NCBI GenBank assembly: GCA_050290265.1
Contig: JBNKHI010000013.1
Coordinates: 9,218 to 73,217 of the forward strand
DNA from: JBNKFV01 sp050290265
GTDB lineage: Bacteria; Pseudomonadota; Gammaproteobacteria; Pseudomonadales; Cellvibrionaceae
Length of the DNA stretch: 64,000 nt
Direction: 5' to 3'
The translations under genes and the position numbers were made by a program. Positions 27,171 to 37,251 of this stretch are shown piece after piece; positions within the stretch are counted from its first letter, which is position 1, and each line of letters opens with the position of its first letter. A model generated the notes under the pieces. It worked only from the letters and a program-made list of their open reading frames with translations, was not told the origin of the DNA and made no database searches.

Positions 27171-28442
27171 ATGCCCAATACACAACTTATTTCCAGCCAG
27201 CCAAATATCGCCATTATCGGTGCAGGCCCTGCAGGACTCATGGCTGCCGAAGTCATTGCCAATGCGGGATACCCGGTAGATATCTTTGATGCGATGCCAA
27301 GTGTAGCGCGTAAATTTTTGCTGGCAGGTGTCGGCGGTATGAATATAACCCATGCGGAAGAATATAGTGCATTTGTAGCTCGGTACGGCGCCGCGCAGGA
27401 TGACTTAAAACCGATTCTCGATAACTTCCCCCCCGAAAAGTTGCGCGCGTGGATCCATCAACTGGGGATTGAAACCTTTGTGGGCACCTCCTTACGTGTT
27501 TTTCCAAAAGACATGAAAGCTGCGCCATTACTGCGGGCCTGGCTACACCGATTACGTGGCCAAGGCGTTAAATTCCACTCCCGTCACAAATGGGTTGGGT
27601 GGCAAAATAATAGTCCTCAGCAAGGTTGGCAATTTCAAACGCCGGACGAATTGCAAACAAAGCACTTTGCAGCCACAGTCCTCGCCTTAGGAGGCGCTAG
27701 CTGGCAGAAGCTGGGATCAGATGGGCAATGGTGCAACCCCCTTAAAGCAGCGAATATAACCGTTGCCCCATTGCAACCGAGTAATTGCGGCTTTGAGCTC
27801 CAATGGAGCCGCTATATTAAAGAACGCTTTGCAGGCACCCCCCTAAAAAATGTCCAGCTTTCATTAACGGACGTAAACGGCAAATTCTGGCAGAAAACCG
27901 GCGAGTTCGTAATTTCTGAGTATGGCCTGGAAGGCAGTCTCATCTACGCGCTTAGCGCACCATTGCGAGAGCTCATAGCAAACGATACCAAAGTCAGCCT
28001 TTGGCTCGACTGGTTACCTCAATACACAGAAGACCAGATAGCCGCAAAATTAACGGGCTCGCGCAAAGGGGTATCCCTTCCCAACCTACTAAAAAAATCT
28101 TTGAAACTTCCTCCCGTTGCTATCAGCCTGTTAAAAGAATACTGGCCAGATTTAAACAGCAATGACCATCGAGCCATTGCTAGCGGTTTGAAAAAAATGC
28201 TGCTGCAACCGCATGCAACGCGCCCCATCGACGAAGCTATCAGCAGCGCTGGTGGTATCTGCTGGAGCGAAGTAAACAACAATTTAATGCTACAGCAGCT
28301 CCCAGGCGTTTTTGTAGCAGGAGAAATGCTTGACTGGGAAGCGCCCACCGGCGGCTACCTGCTCTCAGGTTGCTTTGCTACCGGTCAGAAAGCCGGTGCG
28401 GGTGTCGTTAGCTGGATAAAAAACAAATCTCCAGTTGGTTAA
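27171..28442 (+). CDS. FAD-dependent oxidoreductase of the HI0933/YhiN family
   Basis: The 423-aa protein has an N-terminal dinucleotide-binding fold (IAIIGAGPAG, glycines 17-22), then FDAMPSVARKFLLAGVGGMN, the family's second motif. The C-terminal signature VAGEMLDWEAPTGGYLLSGCFATG contacts FAD. The family belongs to the HI0933-like flavoproteins (one subgroup is called TIGR03862), whose physiological reaction is unknown. No partner gene is obvious: the downstream gene is a diguanylate cyclase 205 nt away. Confidence 0.9.
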   Translation: MPNTQLISSQPNIAIIGAGPAGLMAAEVIANAGYPVDIFDAMPSVARKFLLAGVGGMNITHAEEYSAFVARYGAAQDDLKPILDNFPPEKLRAWIHQLGIETFVGTSLRVFPKDMKAAPLLRAWLHRLRGQGVKFHSRHKWVGWQNNSPQQGWQFQTPDELQTKHFAATVLALGGASWQKLGSDGQWCNPLKAANITVAPLQPSNCGFELQWSRYIKERFAGTPLKNVQLSLTDVNGKFWQKTGEFVISEYGLEGSLIYALSAPLRELIANDTKVSLWLDWLPQYTEDQIAAKLTGSRKGVSLPNLLKKSLKLPPVAISLLKEYWPDLNSNDHRAIASGLKKMLLQPHATRPIDEAISSAGGICWSEVNNNLMLQQLPGVFVAGEMLDWEAPTGGYLLSGCFATGQKAGAGVVSWIKNKSPVG

Positions 28443-28647
28443 TTACCAAAAAGCGGTAATTTACAATTTAATACTACTTTTTTAACTATGTGGGAACACG
28501 TCGAATATTTTATATTGTGCAAAGGGAATTCAGCCAACTGAGTACTTTTGCGGGAAATACACTGCTGCCCATCAATGCTAACGCCTCGGCGAGTTCGAAC
28601 TACAAAAAACGGCTTAAAATCAAAGCCCAAACAACAGGTAATACAGA

Positions 28648-29670
28648 GTGTTTTTAAACCGAATTACCGAAGAGTCACCCAATAATCCATTTACGGTCAC
28701 CTTGCATATACTTGCTATAGGTGTTGGTTTTGGTTACGGCATTTACCACATATTTTTTGGGAACCAACTTATTGGGATTAGTGCTATGCTTTCCGCCATA
28801 AGTTGTGTGTTTGCACTTAAAAATTTATGGCAAAACACTATCCAGCCAGCGCCCTATATTCTATTTTTTCTATTCCAATTAATCGCACTAACCTTGACCA
28901 GTTATTATTTCGGTATACGCGGGCTAATAATCCTATTTCCAATCACCTCTGCATTTTTTTATTTTTTATCTTTTCACCTAGCTATCTTTATGTCGATTTT
29001 GTTTATCGCCATTAATTTAGTCGCAGCCAGTTTTAATCTAGATCCGGCCAGTATCGTTCGAATCGCTATCGCCCTCGTAAGCTCGCTAATATTCGCTTCG
29101 AGCTTTTCCTGGATCGTAATGCAGCAACAGGATAAATTAGAATTTGAAGCCAATCACGATTACCTGACCAAAGTGTATAACCGCAAGGGTTTTTCTGAAT
29201 GGCTAAATACTGAGCTGGGGTTAGCTAAAGAGTCCAACAAAGAAGTTGCGCTCTTTTTTATTGATTTAGATGATTTCAAGGCAATTAACGATCAGTATGG
29301 CCATGAAATTGGTGACCAGTTATTAGTAGCGTTCGTTAAACGTGTGAAGTCTACACTAAGAACACATGAACTCATCGTCGAACGAGGACATATCGCGAAT
29401 TTTGCACGCCTGTCTGGCGATGAATTCGCACTGGCTTTATCTGACAAGCTGTCTATCAATGGTGTTACATCAATAGCTGAACGTATTTTTAATGCGTTAC
29501 AGTCAAAATTCCTTATTGGTGAACAAGAAATAATACTGACCTCAAGCATTGGTATCGCCTTTGCCAGCAATACCAATTACCATTCTAACACCCTGATCAA
29601 ACAAGCAGATGAAGCTATGTACAAATCGAAAAACCAAGGAAAAAACCAGTTTTATATTGTTACAGAGTGA
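28648..29670 (+). CDS. membrane diguanylate cyclase (GGDEF domain)
   Basis: The 340-aa protein starts with GTG at 28648, has about five or six transmembrane helices (residues about 15-160) and a C-terminal GGDEF domain that should make cyclic di-GMP. The signature reads SGDEF (S256-F260), with the first glycine replaced. The metal-binding DLDDFKAIND motif and the downstream QADEAMYKSKNQGKNQ are intact. The allosteric I-site RxxD reads RGHI, so product inhibition may be absent. SGDEF variants can be active in this family, but activity is not certain. The membrane part has no named sensory domain. The neighbours give no clue to the signal. Confidence 0.88.
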   Translation: MFLNRITEESPNNPFTVTLHILAIGVGFGYGIYHIFFGNQLIGISAMLSAISCVFALKNLWQNTIQPAPYILFFLFQLIALTLTSYYFGIRGLIILFPITSAFFYFLSFHLAIFMSILFIAINLVAASFNLDPASIVRIAIALVSSLIFASSFSWIVMQQQDKLEFEANHDYLTKVYNRKGFSEWLNTELGLAKESNKEVALFFIDLDDFKAINDQYGHEIGDQLLVAFVKRVKSTLRTHELIVERGHIANFARLSGDEFALALSDKLSINGVTSIAERIFNALQSKFLIGEQEIILTSSIGIAFASNTNYHSNTLIKQADEAMYKSKNQGKNQFYIVTE

Positions 29671-29684
29671 ATCTAAGCTTACAC

Positions 29685-30914
29685 CTAACCAAAAAACCAA
29701 TACCCCACCATAATGGCGGTAATAATGCCAATAAGGTCAGCAAATAAACCGCAGGCAGCTGCATGGCGGATTTTTTTGACACCCACAGCACCAAAGTAAA
29801 CGGCCAATACATAAAACGTTGTTTCAGTACTACCTTGAACGACAGCGGCAATTCGCGCAGCGAAAGAATCTACGCCATGAGCATTCATCGTCTCTAACAT
29901 CATAGCTCGCGCACCGGAACCGCTTAAGGGTTTCATCAATGCTGTCGGCAGTGCATCAACAAAACGAGTATCCATTCCCACGCTATCAAAACACCAACGC
30001 ACCATAGACAATAGAAAATCTAACATTCCACTCGCACGAAATACACCAATCGCCACCAGCATCGCTAGCAAATAGGGCAGTATCGTAATGGCTAGCTGAA
30101 ACCCCTCTTTCGCGCCATCGATAAAACTCTCGTAAACATTAATCCGCTTATATATTGCCATTAACATAAACAGGATAATTAATGAAAAGAGCAAAAAATT
30201 AGCCATCAGAGAAGACGTTTTTGCTAATGCATCAGGCGTTAACTGCACCAGGTAAGCAACCAACCCCACCAAAACTACAGCAATACTGCCCAAATAACCC
30301 AGCACCACTCGATTAAATACATCTAGCTTTTGCACAAAAGCAACCAGTAACAGGCCAGCAAGACTGGATGCACTGGTAGCTAATAAAATGGGCAGAAAGA
30401 CAACAGCCGGATCCGGGGCACCCTGCTGAGCTCGATACATTAAAATAGCAATGGGAAATAAGGTAAGAGAAGACGTATTCAAGACTAAAAATAAGATCTG
30501 CGCATTGGTCGCCGTATCTTTATTAGGATTTAAGGTTTGCAAACTCTGCATAGCCTTGATACCGATAGGTGTCGCGGCATTGTCCAACCCCATAATATTG
30601 GCTGCGAAGTTCATAGAAATATGTCCAAGCGCGGGATGATTTCTCGGAACACCCGGCATTAGGTGCGCAAACAGAGGTGACAACAATCGTGAAAGCCCTG
30701 CGACTAACCCTGCATTTTCGCCAATTTTAAGAATGCCCATCCACAGGGTCAGTATCCCTACCAGTCCAAGAGCAATATCAAAAGATAACTTCGACATTTC
30801 AAAAAGAGCAGCGACTAACGCCGTGAATATCTCGGCATTACCTAGACAGAAAAACTGGATTAATGCACTTAAGAATGCAGAAATAAAAAAAGCCAACCAA
30901 ATAAAGTTAAGCAT
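29685..30914 (-). CDS. SpmA-SpmB-like nucleoside recognition domain membrane protein
   Basis: The 409-aa multi-spanning protein joins two Gate/nucleoside-recognition domains as in fused SpmA-SpmB. The first half has LVGILTLWMGILKIGENAG, NHPALGHISMNFAANIMGLDNAATP and TSSLTLFPI; the second half ends with SGSGARAMMLE and GSTETTFYVLAVYFG. In Bacillus the separate proteins affect spore core dehydration; in non-sporulating bacteria the role is unknown and may be small-molecule transport. It lies 18 nt after a DUF2059 gene on the same strand, so both are probably one operon. It converges with the diguanylate cyclase gene 14 nt away. Confidence 0.88.
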   Translation of the reverse strand: MLNFIWLAFFISAFLSALIQFFCLGNAEIFTALVAALFEMSKLSFDIALGLVGILTLWMGILKIGENAGLVAGLSRLLSPLFAHLMPGVPRNHPALGHISMNFAANIMGLDNAATPIGIKAMQSLQTLNPNKDTATNAQILFLVLNTSSLTLFPIAILMYRAQQGAPDPAVVFLPILLATSASSLAGLLLVAFVQKLDVFNRVVLGYLGSIAVVLVGLVAYLVQLTPDALAKTSSLMANFLLFSLIILFMLMAIYKRINVYESFIDGAKEGFQLAITILPYLLAMLVAIGVFRASGMLDFLLSMVRWCFDSVGMDTRFVDALPTALMKPLSGSGARAMMLETMNAHGVDSFAARIAAVVQGSTETTFYVLAVYFGAVGVKKIRHAAACGLFADLIGIITAIMVGYWFFG

Positions 30915-30932
30915 TATGGATGAAGGCTCCGC

Positions 30933-31409
30933 TTAATTATTTGATTCTTGTAATTGCTGAATTTTTAAAGCCTCAGTTTTTATCATATCTTGAAGCTTAT
31001 AAATATTGTCCTGCACTGCATTCATACCAGCTTCGACACTTCGCTGAGTGATCTCTGGCGTTTTTTCGATTATTTTTTGCCCCACCTCTGTTTTATAAAA
31101 ATCAATCATCTGATTCATTTCCTGAGTGGTAAACATCGAAGCATAAATTTCAGCAGTTTCATAACGCATGTTTTCATACCCCATGTATTCGTTATAAAAC
31201 TCAAGCATTACTTTTTTGAAGGGGACAAGACCAGGGTTATTCTGTACTTCTAAAGACACCATCCTATCTATCATCTCTTTGGTCTGACTTTCCAAGCCCA
31301 TAACTTCTAACAGATTGAAAGCGGCGTAAAGCCGATCTTGCATTTCATCTTCGGAATGAGCTGATAGAGAAAATAAACTTAATGCAACCAACGCAACCAA
31401 CCATTTCAT
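30933..31409 (-). CDS. DUF2059 secreted protein
   Basis: The 158-aa protein has a signal peptide (MKWLVALVALSLFSLSAHS) and a helical DUF2059 domain. Typical features are the MTTQEMNQMIDFYKTEVGQK-like region (here FTTQEMNQMIDFYKTEVG) and a C-terminal Q/E-rich helix. Such proteins are periplasmic and of unknown function. It is the first gene of a two-gene operon with the SpmAB-like protein. Confidence 0.85.
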   Translation of the reverse strand: MKWLVALVALSLFSLSAHSEDEMQDRLYAAFNLLEVMGLESQTKEMIDRMVSLEVQNNPGLVPFKKVMLEFYNEYMGYENMRYETAEIYASMFTTQEMNQMIDFYKTEVGQKIIEKTPEITQRSVEAGMNAVQDNIYKLQDMIKTEALKIQQLQESNN

Positions 31410-31464
31410 AGCTACTCCTTCCTGGACACTTGCATTAGACTTAGCCTTTAGATATTCAAAGGCA

Positions 31465-32862
31465 CTATACCCCGATTCGTCTTACCCGAAAACTCCGCCC
31501 CTTTAACTTACCCTTACTGATTTTTTCAACCGCAAGATTCGTCACTTCACGTTTCACCGCCACATAGGCCGTCATATCAAACACATTGATCTTGCCTATG
31601 GCATCACCAGGAATCCCACCATTTCCGGTTAGTGCACCGACAATATCACCCGGTCGCACTTTTTGCTTTTTGCCGCCATCAATTTGCAAGGTAACCATCG
31701 CGGCTTTTATACCACGCAGTTCAGCAGATACATAAGGAATACTGGGTAGGTTCTCCCATTCTGGTTCAACCCCATTGGCATCTGCTAAACGCGGCAGTTT
31801 ATGAGCTTCCTTTTCTGCTAATAACGTAACTGCCACACCCTTTTCACCCGCCCGCCCGGTCCGGCCAATACGATGCACATGAACTTCCGGGTCTCGGGAA
31901 ATATGGTAATTCAACACCATTTCTAATTTATTGATATCCAAACCGCGCGCCGCCACATCTGTGGCCACTAAAATGCTCACACTATTATTGCTGAAGCAAA
32001 CCAACGCCTGGTCTCGGTCACGCTGTTCCATATCACCGTTAATGGCAACAGCAGCCAGTCCTGCTTGTTTTAAATAATTTGCTACTTCTGTAGTTTCTTT
32101 TTTGGTATTGCAAAAAATGACTGTAGAAGTCGGTTTAAACTCTGCAAGTACAAGTTCTAACGCTTCCAGACGCGATTCTTCACTGGCGACCTTGTATACG
32201 CGCTGATCGATATTTTGTTGGGTATGTGCACTCTCCACCTTAATCATGACCGGCTTTTTCATAACACGGTCAGCAAGCTTGCCAATGGTCTCCGGGTAAG
32301 TAGCACTGAATAACAAAGTTTGGCGCTGGGCCGGAATTTCGGCAACAATCGCATCCAGCGTGTCCTGAAACCCCATGTCCAGCATACGGTCGGCCTCGTC
32401 TAACACCAGCGTTTTCACTTGACCTAACTTCAAATTACCTTTGCGAATATGATCGTCAATCCGACCAGGGGTACCTACCACGACATGCGCACCGTGCTCC
32501 AATGAGCCAACCTGAGGACCAAAGGGCATACCGCCACATAACGTCAGGATTTTCACATTCGGCACAGCCCTTGCCAACTTCCGCAGTTCCCGAGCAACCT
32601 GGTCGGCCAGCTCACGGGTTGGGCACAGCACCAAAGTTTGGACATAAAACTTATTAACATCCAACCCTTGAATGATACCCAACCCAAACGCTACGGTTTT
32701 ACCAGACCCGGTTTTGGCTTGCCCGATAACATCCCGCCCCTCTATAACTGCAGGTAAGGCCGCAGCCTGAATTTCCGTCAGTTGTTTATAACCTAGGTCC
32801 TGCAAGTTTTGCAGCATAGTTGATGACAAGGGTAAATCTTTAAAAGAGGCAAGGTTAGGCAC
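31465..32862 (-). CDS. dbpA: ATP-dependent RNA helicase DbpA
   Basis: The 465-aa DEAD-box helicase acts in 50S subunit assembly. It shows the Q-motif region, Walker A AKTGSGKT (49-56), DEAD (155-158), SAT (186-188), the helicase C motifs ARGLD and HRIGRTGRAG, and a C-terminal RNA-binding domain with KVRPGDIVGALTG and a basic end (KGKLKGRSFRVRRIGV). That domain binds 23S rRNA hairpin 92 in E. coli DbpA. Length matches (457 aa in E. coli). It is divergent from rhlE, with a 192-nt gap. Confidence 0.95.
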   Translation of the reverse strand: MPNLASFKDLPLSSTMLQNLQDLGYKQLTEIQAAALPAVIEGRDVIGQAKTGSGKTVAFGLGIIQGLDVNKFYVQTLVLCPTRELADQVARELRKLARAVPNVKILTLCGGMPFGPQVGSLEHGAHVVVGTPGRIDDHIRKGNLKLGQVKTLVLDEADRMLDMGFQDTLDAIVAEIPAQRQTLLFSATYPETIGKLADRVMKKPVMIKVESAHTQQNIDQRVYKVASEESRLEALELVLAEFKPTSTVIFCNTKKETTEVANYLKQAGLAAVAINGDMEQRDRDQALVCFSNNSVSILVATDVAARGLDINKLEMVLNYHISRDPEVHVHRIGRTGRAGEKGVAVTLLAEKEAHKLPRLADANGVEPEWENLPSIPYVSAELRGIKAAMVTLQIDGGKKQKVRPGDIVGALTGNGGIPGDAIGKINVFDMTAYVAVKREVTNLAVEKISKGKLKGRSFRVRRIGV

Positions 32863-33054
32863 AAAAACTCCAAAACTAACTGACTAAATAATGTTGCGCA
32901 GTGTACACCATCCAGCGGCAAACAATTCGGTTTAGCTACATTCAGCCTCTGTTATCCGGCAAGGCATGCAGTGATCTTTCATGGATGTTAAAGCCCTATT
33001 ACGGTAAGCTGCACCGCCGCCAGAGTTCTGGCCTTTTGGAGTACTTTAGACCGC

Positions 33055-34494
33055 ATGTCGTTTGCCGAACTGGGCCTTTGCGCCCCCATTTTAAAAGCTG
33101 TAGCCGAACAAGGTTATGAAACCCCATCCCCTATTCAGGCTCAAGCTATTCCCGCTGTCATTGCAGGCCGAGACGTCATGGCCGCGGCACAAACCGGCAC
33201 AGGGAAAACGGCAGGATTCACTCTGCCTATTTTGCAAAAGTTAAGTACGGGCCCTAGACCCCCGGCTAACCAAGTGCGGGCGCTTATTTTGACGCCGACA
33301 CGTGAACTGGCGGCGCAGGTTGGCGACAACGTAGCAGCCTACTCCAAGCATCTGCCCCTGCGGTCCACCGTTATATTTGGCGGTGTCGGCGCAAACCCTC
33401 AGATGATGGCCATGCGTAAAGGCGTTGATGTACTAGTAGCAACACCAGGCCGACTTCTGGATTTATACAATCAGAACGCGGTGAAATTTAACGCTCTGGA
33501 AATTCTAGTCTTGGATGAAGCCGATCGCATGCTGGACATGGGTTTCATTCACGACATCAAACGCATTCTCAAATTACTGCCGGTAAAACGCCAAAACCTG
33601 TTGTTTTCTGCAACCTTTTCGGACGAGATACGCCAGCTTGCTAAAGGGCTGGTACACAACCCGCTAGAAATTGATATCGCCCCGCGCAATACAACCGTCG
33701 ATTCAGTTGATCAGTGGATTTGCCCAGTCGACAAAAAACAAAAAAGCCACCTCCTTACACACTTGATATTGGAAAACGACTGGCATCAGATTTTAGTGTT
33801 CAGCCGCACGAAGCATGGCGCCAACAAATTGGTCAAACAACTCGAAGACAGCCGTATCAAAGCGGCAGCTATTCACGGCAATAAGAGCCAGACAGCACGC
33901 ACCAAAGCACTGGCAGATTTCAAGGCGAATAAAATTCGCGTACTTGTCGCCACTGACATCGCCGCCCGCGGTATTGATATTGATCAGCTACCTCAGGTTG
34001 TTAACTTTGATTTACCCAACGTGCCGGAAGACTACGTGCATCGCATTGGTCGGACCGGACGCGCCGGTGCCAGCGGGCAGGCAGTGTCCCTGGTATGCGC
34101 CGATGAACTAAAACAATTGCAAGATATCGAACGTCTCATTCAACGTCTGTTAGTACGCAAGGACGTTGACGGATTTAAACCCGTCAATCCATTGCCGGTA
34201 ACAGCATTAAAACCTGTTAAAGCAAAGAGACCCAAAAAGCCCAAAGCAGAACATGTGGATGGCCAACACCCAAGTGCCAGTGCTCATGCACAAAAGGCAC
34301 ACCGTCCTAATCGCACCAATAACAGTCGTTCTGGGGCCCCACGCTCTGGCGCGAAACCTGCTGGCCCGCGTACGAAAGCCAGTGATGGAAACCAAGCAAC
34401 CAAAAGCGCTAACAATCGTCCAGCGAGCAGCAATCCACGCAACACAGGCAATAAACCTGCCGCCAATCGCACTGCTCGCCCAACAAACCGCTAA
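33055..34494 (+). CDS. rhlE: DEAD-box RNA helicase RhlE
   Basis: The 479-aa helicase opens with MSFAELGLCAPILKAVAEQGY, typical of RhlE. It has AQTGTGKT (45-52), DEAD (154-157), SAT and the C-domain HRIGRTGRAG. From about residue 370 the protein becomes a low-complexity tail rich in Lys, Pro, Ala, Asn and Ser, which probably contacts RNA. RhlE-type helicases act in ribosome maturation and RNA decay. It is head to head with dbpA. A weak hairpin follows the stop. Confidence 0.93.
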   Translation: MSFAELGLCAPILKAVAEQGYETPSPIQAQAIPAVIAGRDVMAAAQTGTGKTAGFTLPILQKLSTGPRPPANQVRALILTPTRELAAQVGDNVAAYSKHLPLRSTVIFGGVGANPQMMAMRKGVDVLVATPGRLLDLYNQNAVKFNALEILVLDEADRMLDMGFIHDIKRILKLLPVKRQNLLFSATFSDEIRQLAKGLVHNPLEIDIAPRNTTVDSVDQWICPVDKKQKSHLLTHLILENDWHQILVFSRTKHGANKLVKQLEDSRIKAAAIHGNKSQTARTKALADFKANKIRVLVATDIAARGIDIDQLPQVVNFDLPNVPEDYVHRIGRTGRAGASGQAVSLVCADELKQLQDIERLIQRLLVRKDVDGFKPVNPLPVTALKPVKAKRPKKPKAEHVDGQHPSASAHAQKAHRPNRTNNSRSGAPRSGAKPAGPRTKASDGNQATKSANNRPASSNPRNTGNKPAANRTARPTNR

Positions 34495-34506
34495 ATTTTG
34501 CTACGC

Positions 34507-34541
34507 AACCCTCTTGGACAAACTAGTAGGCCAAGGGGGTT
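34507..34541 (+). terminator. possible terminator after rhlE
   Basis: An 11-bp stem AACCCTCTTGG/CCAAGGGGGTT (one G-T pair) with a 13-nt loop lies 12 nt after the rhlE stop. No run of Ts follows, so confidence is limited. Confidence 0.4.
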
Positions 34542-34655
34542 ATAGCTACAATATCTAAAACTACAAGTTTATATTCTTTGATGACATCGCCTTAAGAGTC
34601 ATAGAATGCTTGGCTTTACGCTTTCAAATTAATACATTCTTTAAAGGACACTCCA

Positions 34656-36434
34656 GTGGACTGGCAGGGTTGGCTTACTCTTATATTGATGGCAAGTGCA
34701 CTCGCTACATTGTCATTAACGCAAATAGCACCGCATCTCGTGATGATGGGCGTCCTCACCATACTGAGCGTAACTGGCATACTATCCGCGACTGAATCAC
34801 TCAGCGGTTTTAGCAATTCGGGGGTCATTACCGTTGCTGCAATGTTTGTGGTAGCCGCAGGCCTGCACAGTTCCGGCGGTATTGACCTACTGGTTAATAA
34901 AGTACTGGGGCAGCCGAAAAGTTCACGTGCCGCAATGACGAAAATGTTCGCTCCAGTTATTTTACTAAGCGGCTTTTTAAACAATACTCCCGTAGTCGCA
35001 ACCATGATCCCGGCAATCCACGCATGGTCACGCAAAATAAACGTACCCGCTTCAAAGTTAATGATCCCCCTGAGTTACACCGCCATTTTAGGTGGGACCC
35101 TGACACTTATTGGTACTAGCACCAACTTGATTATCAATGGTCAGTATCAGCTGTTAACCGGTGAAAGCGGCTTTTCGTTATTCGCGATTACCGCCGTCGC
35201 GCTGCCTGTTGCTATTGCCGGCTTATTGTTTATATGGCTGTTTTTTCCTGCCTGGTTGCCTGACCGAAGCAGCGAGAAAGCTTTCGCCAACCTCAAAGAA
35301 TTCACATTAGAAGTTACTGTTGCCGCAAATGGCCCCCTGGTAGGCAAAACCATTGTGGACGCTGGGCTGCGCAACCTAAGGCGGATTTACCTGGTTGAAG
35401 TCGAACGCCAAGGAGCAATCATTACCGCTGTAGGTTCTGAGGAAAAACTGCAAGGTAATGACCGCCTAGTGTTCGCTGGCGACACCCAGGCAATATCCGA
35501 CTTACTGCGGATTAATGGGATTATTCCTTCTGTAGAAAATGGCCACTCAGAGACTCTGGAGAAAAGCCGATCGGAAAGAAGCTTAGTAGAAGCAGTAGTC
35601 TCACCCCACTGCAGCGCTATCGGTGAAGCTATTCGCGATGCACGATTCCGCGACCGCTACGGCGCCGTTGTCCTAGCCGTTGCTCGCAACGGCGAGCGCA
35701 TCAAAGGCAATTTGGGCACCATTAAACTGGAAGCAGGCGACACATTACTCTTGGAAGCGCGGCCTGCCTTTGTCAGCCGCCAACGCTACAACAAAGATTT
35801 CTTATTAATTAACGATCTGGAAGCTGAAACACCTAGACATGATCGCGCGTACCTCGCTTGGGCCATTCTTATTGGTGTCGTCGCTGCAGCGGGCATTGAC
35901 CTCATTAGTATGCTAAATGCATCTTTAATAGGCGCTGGCCTGATGATCATGACGCGCTGCTGCTCGGTTAGCCAGGCTGAAAAAAGTCTGGACATTACCA
36001 TACTTATTACGATTGCCGCCTCTTTTGCACTCGGCGTCGCCTTACAAAAAACCGGTGCTGCAGCCATTCTGGCTGAAAACATTATTAACTTAAGTTTTGG
36101 GGAGCCGTGGCTAATGCTGGTGCTATCCTACATCACCGTGTCACTGCTAACAGAGACCATAACCAATAACGCTGCGGCACTTATCTCTCTGCCCATTATT
36201 TTGGATATGACAGAAAAAGCGGGACTCAATAACGAACCGTTTATTTTTGCGATTATGATGGCTGCATCGGCTAGCTTCGCAACCCCCCTAGGCTATCAAA
36301 CCAATTTGATGGTCTACGGGCCCGGCGGTTATAGGTTCAATGACTTTTTAAAAGTTGGCATACCCATGAACCTTTTTATCGGCACCAGTACCATTATCGT
36401 TATATTGTTGGGTTGGCCACTGTTAAAAAGCTAA
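34656..36434 (+). CDS. SLC13-type ion transporter with RCK_C domains
   Basis: The 592-aa inner-membrane protein starts with GTG at 34656 after AAAGGA at 7-nt spacing. It contains two halves of an SLC13/DASS-like transporter (NTPVVATMIPAI with LTLIGTSTNLIING, and TETITNNAAALISLPI with GYQTNLMVYGPGGY). Between them are two RCK_C (TrkA-C) regulatory domains, about residues 208-290 and 311-370. The repeated NxP/TN motifs are the expected substrate- and sodium-binding hairpins. The substrate could be sulfate or another divalent anion and is not determined. No cys or sulfur operon is adjacent. Confidence 0.88.
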   Translation: MDWQGWLTLILMASALATLSLTQIAPHLVMMGVLTILSVTGILSATESLSGFSNSGVITVAAMFVVAAGLHSSGGIDLLVNKVLGQPKSSRAAMTKMFAPVILLSGFLNNTPVVATMIPAIHAWSRKINVPASKLMIPLSYTAILGGTLTLIGTSTNLIINGQYQLLTGESGFSLFAITAVALPVAIAGLLFIWLFFPAWLPDRSSEKAFANLKEFTLEVTVAANGPLVGKTIVDAGLRNLRRIYLVEVERQGAIITAVGSEEKLQGNDRLVFAGDTQAISDLLRINGIIPSVENGHSETLEKSRSERSLVEAVVSPHCSAIGEAIRDARFRDRYGAVVLAVARNGERIKGNLGTIKLEAGDTLLLEARPAFVSRQRYNKDFLLINDLEAETPRHDRAYLAWAILIGVVAAAGIDLISMLNASLIGAGLMIMTRCCSVSQAEKSLDITILITIAASFALGVALQKTGAAAILAENIINLSFGEPWLMLVLSYITVSLLTETITNNAAALISLPIILDMTEKAGLNNEPFIFAIMMAASASFATPLGYQTNLMVYGPGGYRFNDFLKVGIPMNLFIGTSTIIVILLGWPLLKS

Positions 36435-36486
36435 CCATTTGAGTCGGCCTGACAGACGTATTTTATCCGTCAACCCAACACGCTAG

Positions 36487-37044
36487 CTAAAAAACTATTT
36501 GATAAATCCCGACCAGAATAAACACCAGTGCAGCGGCAATCCGAGTAAATGTCAGCGGGATCTTTTGCATCAGGTATTCACCAGCAAAAACCACCGGTAC
36601 GTTAGCCAGCATCATGCCTAACGTAGTGCCCACTGTCACCCAAACGATAGCGTCAAACTGGGCCCCCAACAGCACCGTTGCAACCTGCGTTTTATCGCCA
36701 ATTTCAGCAATAAAAAATAATACGCAAGTAGCAATAAAAGCACCGTATTGATCCACCTTGGAATCGAAACCATCATCTTTGTCTGGCACAAGTAACCACA
36801 AGCCAAGGGCAATAAAACTCCCACCAATAATCCATTGCCCTGTCTGGCTTTCAAAAAATTGCCCAATCCAGACACCTAGCCACGCCGATACAGCGTGATT
36901 AAGTAAAGTGGCCACCAAAATACCCAACACAATCGCCCATTTATTGCGAAACTTTGCCGTCAGAAAAAGGGACAACAACTGTGTTTTATCCCCAATTTCG
37001 GCCAAAGCCACGGTAATAGTGGAGGTTAAAAAAGCATCAATCAT
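36487..37044 (-). CDS. UPF0016/GDT1-family cation exporter (MneA-like)
   Basis: The 185-aa membrane protein has two repeats of the family signature E-x-G-D-K-T: EIGDKTQ at 16-22 and at 114-120, each beginning a transmembrane triplet. Bacterial members export Mn(II). It is convergent with the SLC13 gene (52-nt gap) and divergent from ppc. Such genes often carry a yybP-ykoY Mn riboswitch, but I see no convincing one in the 207-nt upstream gap. Confidence 0.9.
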   Translation of the reverse strand: MIDAFLTSTITVALAEIGDKTQLLSLFLTAKFRNKWAIVLGILVATLLNHAVSAWLGVWIGQFFESQTGQWIIGGSFIALGLWLLVPDKDDGFDSKVDQYGAFIATCVLFFIAEIGDKTQVATVLLGAQFDAIVWVTVGTTLGMMLANVPVVFAGEYLMQKIPLTFTRIAAALVFILVGIYQIVF

Positions 37045-37251
37045 AAAACAATTCCGTGGGTAGGATAAAATATCGCCGGATACTACGCGTCGATCGATCG
37101 CTCTTCAAGCACACCAACCTGGATCAACCAGAAATATTCGCTGCACTGCAACATTTTGAGTTACACTAAAAAGCAAAGTGGCCCAAAAGAAGCCCTGGTG
37201 ACGCAAACCCTTTTCAAACAATGAGTATCACTCCGTAAACAAGGAGCCTCT

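Noticed and set aside
37045..37251. Possible yybP-ykoY Mn riboswitch before the GDT1-family exporter
   Set aside because: The family often has one, but no conserved core was found in the gap.
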